Origin: Rhodocyclaceae bacterium
GTDB lineage: Bacteria; Pseudomonadota; Gammaproteobacteria; Burkholderiales; Rhodocyclaceae
Assembly (NCBI GenBank): GCA_016702335.1
Contig: JADJEF010000020.1
Location: forward strand, 620,001-684,000
DNA: 64,000 nucleotides
Direction of reading: 5' to 3'
Shown: positions 17,182 to 25,864 of the stretch, in pieces
How positions within the stretch are numbered: position 1 is the first letter of the stretch
Layout: the number at the start of each line of letters is the position of its first letter
The notes under the pieces: generated by a model
What the model saw: the letters and a program-made list of their open reading frames with translations, nothing else
Databases searched by the model: none
What the model was told of the DNA's origin: nothing
Translations under genes and position numbers: made by a program

Positions 17182-18120
17182 TTACCAGAGACGTTCGCCG
17201 AATGCCTGCTGGTAGCGCTCGGCAATCGCTTCGCGCGTGGGCACATGGTTCTGCCCGCCGCGGTGGGCAATCTTGATTGCGCCCATCAGCGACGCCAGCC
17301 GCCCGGTACGCGCCCAATCCCACCCGGCACTGATCCCGTAGAGCAAGCCAGCGCGGTAGGCATCGCCACAGCCGGTAGGATCGATCAGGGCATCGGGCTT
17401 GGCCGCGGGAATTTTGAGCCGTTGGCCATCGGCATGAATGTCGGACCCCTCACCGCCACGGGTAACGATCAGTGCCTTGACCTTCTTGGCCAGCACGTCA
17501 AGCGACTGCCCGGTGCGCTCACACATCAGTTCGGCTTCATAGTCATTGACCGTGCAATAGTCCGCCAGGTCGAGGAATTGCTGCAGGTCCTTGCCGTCAA
17601 ACATGGGCAAGCCTTGGCCAGGATCAAAAATGAAGGGAATCTTCGCCTGGGCAAACTGGCGGGCATGCTCGAGCATGCCGTCACGACCATCAGGTGAGAC
17701 GATGCCCAGACCGACATCGCGGGCATCTTCGACGCGGTTCAGGTGCGAGTGAATCATGGCACCGGGGTGAAAGGCGGTGATCTGATTGTCATCTGTGTCG
17801 GTGGTAATGAAGGCTTGAGCGGTAAAGCTCTGCGGCACTTGGCGCACATGTTCGGTGGCCAGACCCAATTGTTTGAGACGCTGCTCGTAAACACCAAAAT
17901 CATCACCGACCGTCGCCATGATCAGCGGCTCGCCGCCGAGCAGCTTAAGGTTGTAGGCAATATTGCCAGCACAGCCACCAAACTCGCGGCGCATGTCAGG
18001 CACAAAGAACGAGACATTCAGAATGTGCAGTTTGTCGGGCAGGATGTGGTTCTTGAACTGGTCGTGAAACACCATGATGGTGTCGTAGGCCATGGAACCG
18101 CAGATGAGGGCTTTTTTCAT
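17182..18120 (-). CDS. PfkB-family carbohydrate/nucleoside kinase (adenosine-kinase-like)
   Basis: 312 residues with ribokinase-fold motifs: GSMAYDTIMVF at the N terminus, FGGCAGNIAYNLKLLGG near residue 45 (substrate-binding GG), and the C-terminal DPTGCGDAYRAGLLYG with the catalytic Asp (near residue 255). The sequence is of the group often annotated adenosine kinase or generic carbohydrate kinase; substrate not defined. ATG 18120 begins at the conserved beta strand. It follows the zinc-ribbon protein gene by 16 bases and is the last gene of this operon. Confidence 0.85.
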   Translation of the reverse strand: MKKALICGSMAYDTIMVFHDQFKNHILPDKLHILNVSFFVPDMRREFGGCAGNIAYNLKLLGGEPLIMATVGDDFGVYEQRLKQLGLATEHVRQVPQSFTAQAFITTDTDDNQITAFHPGAMIHSHLNRVEDARDVGLGIVSPDGRDGMLEHARQFAQAKIPFIFDPGQGLPMFDGKDLQQFLDLADYCTVNDYEAELMCERTGQSLDVLAKKVKALIVTRGGEGSDIHADGQRLKIPAAKPDALIDPTGCGDAYRAGLLYGISAGWDWARTGRLASLMGAIKIAHRGGQNHVPTREAIAERYQQAFGERLW

Positions 18121-18136
18121 GAAAATAGTCGAGGGG

Positions 18137-19171
18137 TCACGGATAAAAAAGGTAGAGGCGATAGCCGCTGGCGAGGACATCGCCCGAGTCCAGCGCCAAT
18201 TCAATGCTGATTTCCTGCTGGCCACCAATCCCCTGCTCCAGATTGCTCTGGGGGGGCTTGGCGGCGAGCAGATACTCTTTGGCGGTAAGGGCGCGACGGA
18301 TCAGGGGGCGGTCGCTGGTGTCGGTCAGGGTGACTTCCAGCAGCGGCCATTCTTGCGCATGTGAGGCACGATTGTGCAGGCTCGCGTGCAGACGCAAGCG
18401 TCCGCTCTGGCCCGGGAAAGCAGGATCGGGGTTGAGGTCGGAACTTTCGATGGACAGCAAGTGGGCCTGGCGCGCCAGATCGACATGGCAGTCGAGCAAC
18501 TCGCAGGCTGCGACAAACCAGGGCCGTGTTTCCGGCACGCTGGTGGCAATCTCGACACGAAACATCATCAGCGCTTGCGTGAGCATGGCCACAATCGCCA
18601 GCACAATACCCAGCGCCCAGAGCCAGCCAAAGCGCGCTTGCGCCGGCGTGTCTTCAGCGAGCGAGTCCGACTCGGCTTCGTGGATTTCAATCGGAGTGCG
18701 GGTCGGAAGCTCAGTGGACTCCGGTTCGGGATCAGATACGGACACAGGTACGGGCGTAGCCGTCACGGCAGCGCTCACCGGCGGCGCGGGTGGCAAGGGT
18801 GGCGCGCTTGGCTGAATTGGTTCGGGGAAAATCACCGCCGACTTGCCGGCCGGCACCGTCGCCTTGATATCGGTGATATCAACCGACAGGTCCGTGCCCA
18901 CGGGTTCGCCAATATTGATCACCTCATCGAGCTGCGCCCCGGTTGCGGCGTCATCGACGGAAGGGTGAGCGAGCGCCTCCGGCGCCAATCCCCAAGTCGG
19001 CGCTGGTGAGACGGCGATGGGTTCGCTAACCGGGACGACTTCCTCAATCAGTGAATCCAGCGCATTGAAGACACTCTGGCAGGAACCACAGCGCACCTTG
19101 CCCTGGCGAGCTTTCAACTGCTCGGTGCTGACGCGAAATATCGTCGCGCAACTGGGGCAGCGGGTCAGCAT
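18137..19171 (-). CDS. Zinc-ribbon and DUF3426 membrane protein
   Basis: 344 residues: an N-terminal MJ0042-type zinc ribbon (CPSCATIF ... VRCGSCQSVFNAL, residues about 4-40), a long Pro/Ala/Val-rich linker, one transmembrane helix (WLWALGIVLAIVAMLTQALMMF, near 175), and a C-terminal DUF3426 domain. Function is unknown; the gene commonly follows prmA in betaproteobacteria. Its linker contains a dispersed repeat copy read in sense as IAVSPAPTWG (residues 52-61). The ATG at 19171 precedes the prmA stop codon, so the genes overlap by a few bases. Confidence 0.82.
   Translation of the reverse strand: MLTRCPSCATIFRVSTEQLKARQGKVRCGSCQSVFNALDSLIEEVVPVSEPIAVSPAPTWGLAPEALAHPSVDDAATGAQLDEVINIGEPVGTDLSVDITDIKATVPAGKSAVIFPEPIQPSAPPLPPAPPVSAAVTATPVPVSVSDPEPESTELPTRTPIEIHEAESDSLAEDTPAQARFGWLWALGIVLAIVAMLTQALMMFRVEIATSVPETRPWFVAACELLDCHVDLARQAHLLSIESSDLNPDPAFPGQSGRLRLHASLHNRASHAQEWPLLEVTLTDTSDRPLIRRALTAKEYLLAAKPPQSNLEQGIGGQQEISIELALDSGDVLASGYRLYLFYP
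18990..19016 (-). repeat. Dispersed 27-bp repeat, copy 3 (inside zinc-ribbon gene, sense)
   Basis: Minus-strand copy in the low-complexity linker of the zinc-ribbon/DUF3426 gene, encoding IAVSPAPTWG in frame. Confidence 0.92.
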
Positions 19172-20067
19172 GCGCCCGCCGTTCCTTCCAGCCGGCACCA
19201 GCCCTCATGCTCGGCACCCACACGCAGCAGCATCGGTGTCGGCGTGCTGGCGTAAGCCGCAATCACTTGGGCGGCTTGCTCTGCCAGCACACCGGAGAGC
19301 ACAATGCGCCCGCCCGGTGCCACGCGCCCGGACAATAAGGGTGCGAGCACGCACAGCGGGTTGGTCAAAATATTGGCCACCACCACGTCGTACCGTTCCG
19401 CCAGCGCCTCGCGCGAGTGACGCAGACCGAGTTCAACCTGATTGTTCGCGGCGTTGTCACGGGCGGCGATCAGGGCGTTGTCATCAATATCGACCCCGAG
19501 CACTGACGCCGCGCCCAGACGCTTGGCGGCGATGGCCAGAATGCCGGAACCGCACCCGTAGTCGAGCAGGCGCTCGCCGCCGCGCAGTTGCTCGGTCAGC
19601 CATTGCAGACAAAGCAAGGTGGTCGGGTGCGAGCCGGTACCAAACGCCAGCCCCGGATCAAGCACCAGATTGATCGCCTGAGCGTCGGGCGCGACGTGCC
19701 ACGACGGCACGATCCAGAGCTTGTCGTTGATGCGGATCGGTTCGAACTGCGACTGGGTCAGACGCACCCAATCCTGCTCGGCGATTTCTTCCATGCGGAT
19801 CACGCCCAAATCGGTCAGCCCGATGGCAGCACCGGCGGCGCGGATGCGATCGGCCAGGTCAGACCCCGGTTCGAACAGTGCCACAACACGCGACTGCTCC
19901 CACAAGGGCGTGGTTGGGCTGCCCGGTTCGCCGAACTGCGGCGTCTCCAGCGCCGTGCCGGCCTGCGCATCTTCGACGCTGGCAGATATTGCCCCGGACT
20001 CCAGCAAGGCATCGGAGAGGGCATCGGCGCGGGCGGCGCCGGTTTCAATCGCTACCGAAATCCACAT
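19165..20067 (-). CDS. prmA: Ribosomal protein L11 methyltransferase
   Basis: 300 residues. The N-terminal substrate-recognition domain is followed by a class I SAM methyltransferase domain: LVLDPGLAFGTGSHPTTLLCLQWL, LLDYGCGSGILAIAAKRLGA (SAM loop near residue 168), ANNQVELGLRHSREAL, and VVANILTNPLCVLAPLL. PrmA methylates several amino groups of ribosomal protein L11. Length and motifs are normal. It lies 17 bases after aroQ; in related genomes accB and accC usually stand between the two. Confidence 0.93.
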   Translation of the reverse strand: MWISVAIETGAARADALSDALLESGAISASVEDAQAGTALETPQFGEPGSPTTPLWEQSRVVALFEPGSDLADRIRAAGAAIGLTDLGVIRMEEIAEQDWVRLTQSQFEPIRINDKLWIVPSWHVAPDAQAINLVLDPGLAFGTGSHPTTLLCLQWLTEQLRGGERLLDYGCGSGILAIAAKRLGAASVLGVDIDDNALIAARDNAANNQVELGLRHSREALAERYDVVVANILTNPLCVLAPLLSGRVAPGGRIVLSGVLAEQAAQVIAAYASTPTPMLLRVGAEHEGWCRLEGTAGAC

Positions 20068-20084
20068 CAGCGACGGTGCGCGGC

Positions 20085-20594
20085 TCAGCGCGACAGGCGG
20101 CTGAGCGCGGCTTCCAGCGCCAGCTCGTAACCCTGTGCGCCGAGACCGGCAATGACGCCCACGGCGATGTCGGAAAAATAGGAATGCTTGCGGAACGGCT
20201 CGCGCGCATGCACGTTCGACAAATGCACTTCGATAAAGGGAATCGCCACCGCCGCGAAGGCATCACGCAGCGCCACGCTGGTGTGCGTGTAGCCCGCCGG
20301 ATTGATGATGATGAAGCGCACGCCATAATCACGCGCCGACTGCACACGATCGATCAACTCGCCTTCGTGATTGCTCTGAAAACTCTCCAGCCGCACCCCG
20401 GCAGCGCGCGCCCGCGCTTCCATGCCTTCATGGATGTGGGCCAGCGTGGTGGGGCCGTAAATCTGCGGCTCGCGTGTGCCCAGCAGGTTGAGATTGGGAC
20501 CGTGCAAGACCAGAATGTCGACGCGATTGCTGTCGTCGCCATTCTTCTCGGTCTTGGGGCTGCTGCGTTTCTTGGTCGTCTTGGCTGTGCTCAT
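20085..20594 (-). CDS. aroQ: 3-dehydroquinate dehydratase, type II
   Basis: 169 residues. Type II signatures are complete: VLHGPNLNLLGTREPQIYG (with the catalytic Tyr), SNHEGELID, INPAGYTHTSVALRDA (catalytic His), and EVHLSNVHAREPFRKHSY. It dehydrates 3-dehydroquinate in the shikimate pathway. There is an N-terminal extension of about 24 residues rich in Lys and Thr from ATG 20594, longer than usual for the family; the enzyme core begins at VDILVLHGPN. The gene precedes prmA directly. Confidence 0.92.
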   Translation of the reverse strand: MSTAKTTKKRSSPKTEKNGDDSNRVDILVLHGPNLNLLGTREPQIYGPTTLAHIHEGMEARARAAGVRLESFQSNHEGELIDRVQSARDYGVRFIIINPAGYTHTSVALRDAFAAVAIPFIEVHLSNVHAREPFRKHSYFSDIAVGVIAGLGAQGYELALEAALSRLSR

Positions 20595-20663
20595 GGCTTC
20601 AGTTTGCCGCAAGTGGCGTGAGCTTGTCCAGCGCGGCGCGAGCGGCCGGCGGGGATCTGAGAT

Positions 20664-21200
20664 TCAGAGATTCCGGTGAATCAGTTTTTCCAGGTCGGCT
20701 TCGGCATAGCGCCCCAGCTTGCTGGCCACAATGTGCCCCTCGCGATTGAAAATCACGGTAAACGGCAGCCCTTGCGGCCCGTTGCCCAGATCGGCGGTCG
20801 CCTGCAACACCCCGGGGCCGGCGATGAGCAGCGGGTAGCTTACTGGCGTGGTCCGGATGAAGGTCTCGATTTTCTCGGGTTCATCAATGCTGATACCAAC
20901 AAACGTCACGCCGCGTTGGACGTATTTTTCATGCAAATGCGAGAAGGCCGGCATCTCGTCGCGGCAGGGCGTGCACCAGGTGGCCCAGTAATTCACCACC
21001 AGCACCCGTCCGGCCCACTGCGCCATGGGCTGCGGTAGGCCGGCCAAATCAGGCAGGATGAGTCCGTAAATCGCGGCGGCGGCCGCCTCTTTGCCGGCAC
21101 CGGCCGGCACCGGAGTGCTGGTGCGGGCGGCGTAGTGTCCTAGACTGAACGCCAGAAAGCTGGTGGCGAACAGCATGACAAAAAGACGGGTTGGATTCAT
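20664..21200 (-). CDS. TlpA-family thioredoxin-like protein
   Basis: 178 residues: an N-terminal membrane anchor (LFVMLFATSFLAFSLGHYAA) followed by a periplasmic thioredoxin-fold domain with the active site WATWCTPCRDEMPAF (CTPC) and a cis-Pro region GLPFTVIF. TlpA/ResA-type proteins reduce disulfides in cytochrome c maturation or copper-site assembly. The stop of the upstream gene overlaps its start by four bases. Confidence 0.85.
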   Translation of the reverse strand: MNPTRLFVMLFATSFLAFSLGHYAARTSTPVPAGAGKEAAAAAIYGLILPDLAGLPQPMAQWAGRVLVVNYWATWCTPCRDEMPAFSHLHEKYVQRGVTFVGISIDEPEKIETFIRTTPVSYPLLIAGPGVLQATADLGNGPQGLPFTVIFNREGHIVASKLGRYAEADLEKLIHRNL

Positions 21201-21817
21201 TGGCTACTTTCGACCAGTTCGGCAACGGCGGGCAGACGGGCACGCTGTTTGGCGCGACCCCCGTGGGGGTTGCGCGGAAGATGACGCTCTGCGGCGAGCG
21301 GGTAAATCATGAGTTGAACCTCGATATCGTCCCATTCCAGGCGCAGGCGGGTTTCGGCACCATCAGGCCCGCGCCGGGGCATCTCGTCAATGGCGTACTC
21401 GATATCACGCGAGAGCAGAAAAATTTCCACATCCTTGCTGCTGTCGGCAAACAGATCGAGCTCGATGCGCGAAAACCGCCCGGCGGTGCCATCGAGCACC
21501 TGGCCGGTGAGACAAGGGCGAAACTCGGCTAGCTCTTGCATCACCGCCAGTGCGGCCTGACGCAAGTCGTGCAGATGCTCGCGCTGCTCGTCGTCCTGAA
21601 ACAAGGCCTGATAGCTGCGCAGTTCTACCTCGACCTCGTCATTGGTCGGCAGTGTTTCGCTCTCGCCGGCTCCCAACTGCCGTGCCGCCTTGCGTTTGGC
21701 CGCGCCATAGTCGGTGACGCCCTCGTCGGCCATCAGGCGTGCCGCCGCCGCCGCAATGCTGCGCCGCAGGTGCCCCGCAGGCATGCGCGAGGAATTGTCC
21801 GGCTTGCGTCTACTCAT
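21197..21817 (-). CDS. Conserved hypothetical protein
   Basis: 206 residues, soluble, charged. The N-terminal about 85 residues look helical (MPAGHLRRSIAAAAARLMAD, a Lys/Arg/Ala-rich stretch). The second half has a beta-rich segment (FSRIELDLFADSSKDVEIFLLSRDIEYAI, RLEWDDIEVQLMIYP) reminiscent of minimal nucleotidyltransferase folds, but the GSx(10)DxD catalytic pattern is not convincing. The gene overlaps tlpA by four bases and is divergent from mpl (98 bases). The same gene stands between mpl and tlpA in related betaproteobacteria to my recollection; function unknown. Confidence 0.7.
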   Translation of the reverse strand: MSRRKPDNSSRMPAGHLRRSIAAAAARLMADEGVTDYGAAKRKAARQLGAGESETLPTNDEVEVELRSYQALFQDDEQREHLHDLRQAALAVMQELAEFRPCLTGQVLDGTAGRFSRIELDLFADSSKDVEIFLLSRDIEYAIDEMPRRGPDGAETRLRLEWDDIEVQLMIYPLAAERHLPRNPHGGRAKQRARLPAVAELVESSQ

Positions 21818-21915
21818 GACATCACCGTTTCTCGACCGATCGGCAGGTTTCGCCTCAAGGCTAGAATCTTACTCACTGACCTTACGTTCCCGACGCGCAA
21901 TTCAGCGCGAAATCC

Positions 21916-23292
21916 ATGCATATTCATATTCTCGGCATTTGCGGCACCTTCATGGGCGGCATCGCCCTGCTCGCCCGCTCGGCTGGCCACCGCGTCACCG
22001 GCTGCGATGCCAACGTCTATCCACCCATGAGTACACAGCTTGAGGAGCAGGGTATTGCCCTGATCTCGGGCTACGACTGCGCGCAACTCGATCTCAACCC
22101 CGACCTGTATGTCGTGGGCAATGCCGTTTCACGCGGCAACCCGCTGCTCGAAGCGATACTGGATCGCAACCTGCCCTACACCTCCGGCCCGCAATGGCTG
22201 GCCGACAACATTTTGCGCGAGCGCTGGGTGCTGGGTGTCGCCGGCACGCACGGAAAAACCACCACGACCTCGCTGCTGCTCTGGATTTTGGAGCAGGCCG
22301 GGCTCAAGCCCTCATTTCTGGTCGGCGGCGTGCCGCAGGGGCTGGGCGTATCGGCACGTTTGACGCCGCGCGCCGAGTCGCCCTTCTTTGTGATCGAAGC
22401 AGACGAATACGACACGGCCTTTTGTGACAAGCGCTCGAAGTTTGTGCATTACCGCCCGCGCACGATCATTTTGAACAATCTGGAATTCGATCACGCCGAT
22501 ATCTTTGCCGATCTGGCGGCGATCGAAACGCAGTTCCATCATCTGGTGCGCACTATTCCGGCACAGGGGTTGCTCGTGAGCAATGGTGCCGAAACGTCGC
22601 TCGACCGGGTGTTGGCGCGCGGCTGCTGGACGCCGGTCGAAAAATTCAATGACGCGGCGTACTGGAGCACGGGCGAAGTGAACGCCGGGGGCGGCTTCGC
22701 CATTTTTCACGCTGGCCAAGCGGCGGGAGCACTGAGCCAGTTTTCGCTCGCGGGTGAACACAACCGGGCCAACGCCCTTGCCGCCCTGCTCGCCGCACGC
22801 CATGCCGGCGTAGCGATTGAGCACGGCATCGAGGCGCTGGAAAGCTTTCCCGGTGTCAAGCGCCGACTGGAAACGCGCGGCACGCGACGTGGCGTCACCG
22901 TCATTGACGATTTTGCCCATCACCCGACCGCGATCCGGCTGACCATCGCCGGCCTGCGCCAGCGCATGGACAGTGCCGGTCAAAAAACCGGCCGCATTCT
23001 CGCGGTGCTTGAGCCTCGCTCCAACACCATGAAGCTGGGCGTGATGAAAGCACAGCTACCGGATAGCCTCGCCGGGGCCGATGCCGTGTTTTGCTACGGC
23101 CACAATCTGGGCTGGAATGTCGCCGAGGCATTGGCACCGATGGGTAGCAAAGCCACCTGTGCCGACGATCTTGGCCAACTCGTCACCGCCATCAGCAAAA
23201 CAGCGCGGGAAGGCGATCAGATACTGGTCATGAGCAATGGCGGCTTTGGCGGCATTCACCAGAAGCTGCTCGATGCCTTGGCGGCGGGCTGA
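21916..23292 (+). CDS. mpl: UDP-N-acetylmuramate:L-alanyl-gamma-D-glutamyl-meso-diaminopimelate ligase
   Basis: 458 residues, the full length of Mpl. It begins MHIHILGICGTFMGGIALLARSAGH (the MurC/Mpl NAD-like fold), has the ATP loop GVAGTHGKTTTTSLLLWIL at residues about 106-124, EADEYDTAFCDKRSKFVHY (acidic Mg site), and DDFAHHPTAIR, which are typical of Mpl rather than MurC. It attaches recycled murein tripeptide to UDP-MurNAc in the cytoplasm. It is monocistronic, ended by the strong terminator at 23349-23393. Confidence 0.93.
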   Translation: MHIHILGICGTFMGGIALLARSAGHRVTGCDANVYPPMSTQLEEQGIALISGYDCAQLDLNPDLYVVGNAVSRGNPLLEAILDRNLPYTSGPQWLADNILRERWVLGVAGTHGKTTTTSLLLWILEQAGLKPSFLVGGVPQGLGVSARLTPRAESPFFVIEADEYDTAFCDKRSKFVHYRPRTIILNNLEFDHADIFADLAAIETQFHHLVRTIPAQGLLVSNGAETSLDRVLARGCWTPVEKFNDAAYWSTGEVNAGGGFAIFHAGQAAGALSQFSLAGEHNRANALAALLAARHAGVAIEHGIEALESFPGVKRRLETRGTRRGVTVIDDFAHHPTAIRLTIAGLRQRMDSAGQKTGRILAVLEPRSNTMKLGVMKAQLPDSLAGADAVFCYGHNLGWNVAEALAPMGSKATCADDLGQLVTAISKTAREGDQILVMSNGGFGGIHQKLLDALAAG

Positions 23293-23314
23293 TCGGCACA
23301 CTATCGCGAAAAAT

Positions 23315-23341
23315 CGCCGTCTCACCAGCGCCGACTTGCGG
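23315..23341 (+). repeat. Dispersed 27-bp repeat, copy 4 (intergenic)
   Basis: Copy with perfect consensus (GCCGT-CTC-ACCAGCGCCGACTT-GCGGA), between the mpl stop and the bidirectional terminator. Confidence 0.92.
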
Positions 23342-23348
23342 AAAGCAC

Positions 23349-23393
23349 AAATAAAACGGCCCGCCAGAACTCCTCTGGCGGGCCGTTTTATTT
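23349..23393. terminator. Bidirectional intrinsic terminator between mpl and cytochrome c4
   Basis: A perfect 20-base inverted repeat (arms 23349-23368 and 23374-23393) with a five-base loop, flanked by A-rich and T-rich ends on both sides. It serves both convergent genes. Confidence 0.92.
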
Positions 23394-23409
23394 GGCGAAC
23401 GGAGACGGC

Positions 23410-24069
23410 TCAGTGCTTGAGCGTGCCCAAGTACTCAGCCACCGCCAGGATGTCCTGCTCGGTCAGGCGACCGGTAATGTCACGCATGACCTTGCCCTCG
23501 TCGGTAGCACGCTTGCCGGATTTGTAAGCCAGCAACTGCTCGGTGATATAGCCCGGATGCTGCCCGCCAATCGCCGGTGCCAGCACGGTCGGCACGCGCG
23601 CCATGATCTTGCCCCAGTCGCGATTGCCCTTGCCCCCCAAACCGTGGCAGCCCACACAGGCGGCAATCGGGTCCGGACGGCCCTTGCCCTTGTAGAAAAT
23701 CTTCTCGCCTTGGGCGAGCAGTTCTTTCTTGTCTGTACTCAGTGCGGTAATCGGCTGCGCAGCAAAATAGGCCGCAATGTCGGCCATGTCCACATCGGCC
23801 ACCGACTGTGCCATGGGCGACATGGAGTCATTCACGCGGCGACCGGCCTTGAAGTCATGCAGTGACTTGACAATGTACTCGGGCACCTGCCCGGCCAGAC
23901 GCGGCGCTTTCACTGCCGCATAGATCTCGGCTGCCACATTGCCATCCACACCGTGGCAGCCACCACAGGCGGCCGCCTTGTCTTTGCCGGCGTCGGGATT
24001 GCCGGCAGCGCCGGAAACAGAGGTAAGCGCTGCACAAGCCAAAGCCGCGAGCAAATGTTTGGTCGCCAT
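23410..24069 (-). CDS. Cytochrome c4 (dihaem, periplasmic)
   Basis: 219 residues with a signal peptide (HLLAALACAALTSVSGAAG) and two class I cytochrome c domains, each with a CxxCH site (CGGCHG near residue 38 and CVGCHG near 137) and a distal Met (DSMSPMAQ, DEGKVMRDI). Cytochrome c4 delivers electrons from the bc1 complex or periplasmic donors to terminal oxidases. ATG 24069 follows GGAGAA. The gene is divergent from the cytochrome c oxidase operon, its likely partner. Confidence 0.9.
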   Translation of the reverse strand: MATKHLLAALACAALTSVSGAAGNPDAGKDKAAACGGCHGVDGNVAAEIYAAVKAPRLAGQVPEYIVKSLHDFKAGRRVNDSMSPMAQSVADVDMADIAAYFAAQPITALSTDKKELLAQGEKIFYKGKGRPDPIAACVGCHGLGGKGNRDWGKIMARVPTVLAPAIGGQHPGYITEQLLAYKSGKRATDEGKVMRDITGRLTEQDILAVAEYLGTLKH

Positions 24070-24256
24070 AATCGAGTTTTCTCCGTGTTGGAATGCTGAA
24101 TTGTCAGGCGGCAGGCACACATTGCCAACTTTGGCGATTGCTAAAGTCAGCGAAGCTTGGAATAATCCGCCGCGTTTGATCCATGTCAATTATGTTTTAA
24201 CATCGCTGAACTAGCAACCGGTTCGGCGAATTTCGCAGGCCTCAGGGGAGAAACAC
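24070..24256. promoter_or_regulatory. Divergent promoter region of cytochrome c4 and the oxidase operon
   Basis: 187 bases, more AT-rich than the flanking genes, between two divergent respiratory genes. Both promoters must lie here, but no clear -35/-10 pair or FNR-type site was identified by eye. Confidence 0.4.
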
Positions 24257-25036
24257 ATGGCGCATGATGCGCATCACGACCACCACGGCGACGCTCACGG
24301 TTACGATCACGGTCACGCCCATTGGGACACCAGCATCTGGCCCTTCGTCATCAGTTTCGGCATCCTGTTCCTCGCCGTCGCCTTCTCGTACCAATTCGTT
24401 TATCACAACGGCTTCGCCGCGATTCTGTGTCTGGGGCTGGCGGTTCCGATGATCATTGCCGGCATCGCCGGCTGGACCAGCGAGGCGATGGGCAAGGGCG
24501 AAGGGCTCTCGTATGGGGCCATGGGCTGGTTCATCCTGGCCGAGGCCATGATTTTTGTGTCCTTCTTCGTCGGCTACTGGTACACCCGCCTGCACACCGA
24601 GGTCTGGCCGCCGGCCGGCACCATCGAGCTACCGCGCCTGATGCCGATGGTCATGACCGCCGTGCTGGTCGGCTCATCGCTCACCATCCACTACGCCGAG
24701 CACCTGCTGCATCTGGGCAACAAAGGCGGCTTCCGTCTTTGGTATCTGGTGACTATCGTCATGGGTGCGGTGTTTCTGGGCATGTCGATCTACGAATGGT
24801 CGCATCTGATGCACCAGGGCTTCACCATCAGCACCAATTCGTTCTCCACCGTCTTTTTCTCCATTACAGGTCTCCACGGCTCGCACGTGGTGGTCGGTCT
24901 TGCCATCTTCCTTGCCGGTCTGCCCTCGGTTATCCGTGGCGACATCGACGAAGGGTTCATGCGCACCGCCGGCCTCTACTGGCACTTTGTGGATGTGATT
25001 TGGTTCTTCGTCGTTTCGCAGGTTTATTACTGGTAG
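24257..25036 (+). CDS. coxC: Cytochrome c oxidase subunit III (CoxC/CtaE)
   Basis: 259 residues with seven predicted helices and the subunit III core (AEAMIFVSFFVGYWYTRLH, TGLHGSHVVVGLAIFL, GLYWHFVDVIWFFVVSQVYYW at the C terminus). The N-terminal 22 residues contain nine histidines, which is unusual and may bind copper or another metal. It opens a coxC-sco-coxB-coxA operon; this order differs from the common coxB-coxA-ctaG-coxC arrangement. RBS AGGGGAG stands before the ATG at 24257. Subunit III stabilises the catalytic core. Confidence 0.92.
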   Translation: MAHDAHHDHHGDAHGYDHGHAHWDTSIWPFVISFGILFLAVAFSYQFVYHNGFAAILCLGLAVPMIIAGIAGWTSEAMGKGEGLSYGAMGWFILAEAMIFVSFFVGYWYTRLHTEVWPPAGTIELPRLMPMVMTAVLVGSSLTIHYAEHLLHLGNKGGFRLWYLVTIVMGAVFLGMSIYEWSHLMHQGFTISTNSFSTVFFSITGLHGSHVVVGLAIFLAGLPSVIRGDIDEGFMRTAGLYWHFVDVIWFFVVSQVYYW

Positions 25037-25851
25037 CCGGCGCGCTGGCTGCCGGCTTCGCCCCTGCGGCTCAGGCCGTGAGCGAGCCGAGCAAGCAGAG
25101 CGTCGCCGACCCGTCAGTACTGCAGATCGACGAGTCGCGCTATCTGGGTAACCGGTTGCGCGCCGAGACGGTGCTGACAGACGAGCAAGGCAAGGATTTC
25201 CGGATTGGTGAATTGCTGGGCAAGCCGCTGATCCTGTTGTTATCGTATTACGGTTGTGACGGGACCTGCCCGACCATGAACCGCGAGTTGGCCGGGGTGC
25301 TGGCCAAGGTCGAGCGGTTCAAGCTGGGCAAGGATTACCGGGTTTTGACGGTGTCGTTTGATGCGCGCGACACCCCGGAACTGGCGAGCAAATTTCTCGC
25401 TCAGGCCGCCGGGGTGCCCGAGTCATTGAAAAGCGTGGACGGCGGCTGGCGCCACACGATCGTCAAGACCGGTGATGTCAATGGTTTTGCTGGAGAAGTA
25501 GGTTTTCGCTTCTTCTGGTCGGATGCAGCCAAGGCGTTCATGCATCCGAACGTGCTGGTTTTTTTAACGCCGGAAGGTCGCGTGGCGCGCTATATCTACG
25601 GCACACGAATGGATGCAGAAGCAATACGTCTGGCACTGATCGACGCCGACTGGGAGCGCATTTCCAGCACGACGGCAGTGTTTGACATGATGACCGGTGC
25701 CTGCTACAGCTACAACTATGCTGAAGGCAGGTACCAGTTGAATTACTCGCTCCTGGCGGGTGTCGGCTCGCTCGTGTTCGGGGTGTCGCTGATGGGGCTG
25801 GGAGCGTTGCTGTACCGCAGGAAGATGAAACGACGTACTCAAGGAATTTAG
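25000..25851 (+). CDS. SCO1/SenC-type copper chaperone with C-terminal membrane anchor
   Basis: About 283 residues. The SCO copper site CDGTCP (CxxxC) lies in LSYYGCDGTCPTMNREL and the conserved His in FMHPNVLVFLTPEG. The protein ends with a transmembrane helix (YSLLAGVGSLVFGVSLMGLGALLY) and a basic tail. I chose TTG 25000, inside the coxC 3' end, because it gives a clean signal peptide (MVLRRFAGLLLVAGALAAG) with an AQA cleavage site; no ATG is suitably placed, and GTG 25078 would lose the signal. It is the first of three SCO paralogues in this region and probably delivers copper to CuA of the CoxB encoded next. Confidence 0.8.
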   Translation: MVLRRFAGLLLVAGALAAGFAPAAQAVSEPSKQSVADPSVLQIDESRYLGNRLRAETVLTDEQGKDFRIGELLGKPLILLLSYYGCDGTCPTMNRELAGVLAKVERFKLGKDYRVLTVSFDARDTPELASKFLAQAAGVPESLKSVDGGWRHTIVKTGDVNGFAGEVGFRFFWSDAAKAFMHPNVLVFLTPEGRVARYIYGTRMDAEAIRLALIDADWERISSTTAVFDMMTGACYSYNYAEGRYQLNYSLLAGVGSLVFGVSLMGLGALLYRRKMKRRTQGI

Positions 25852-25864
25852 CAAGGGGATAGGG

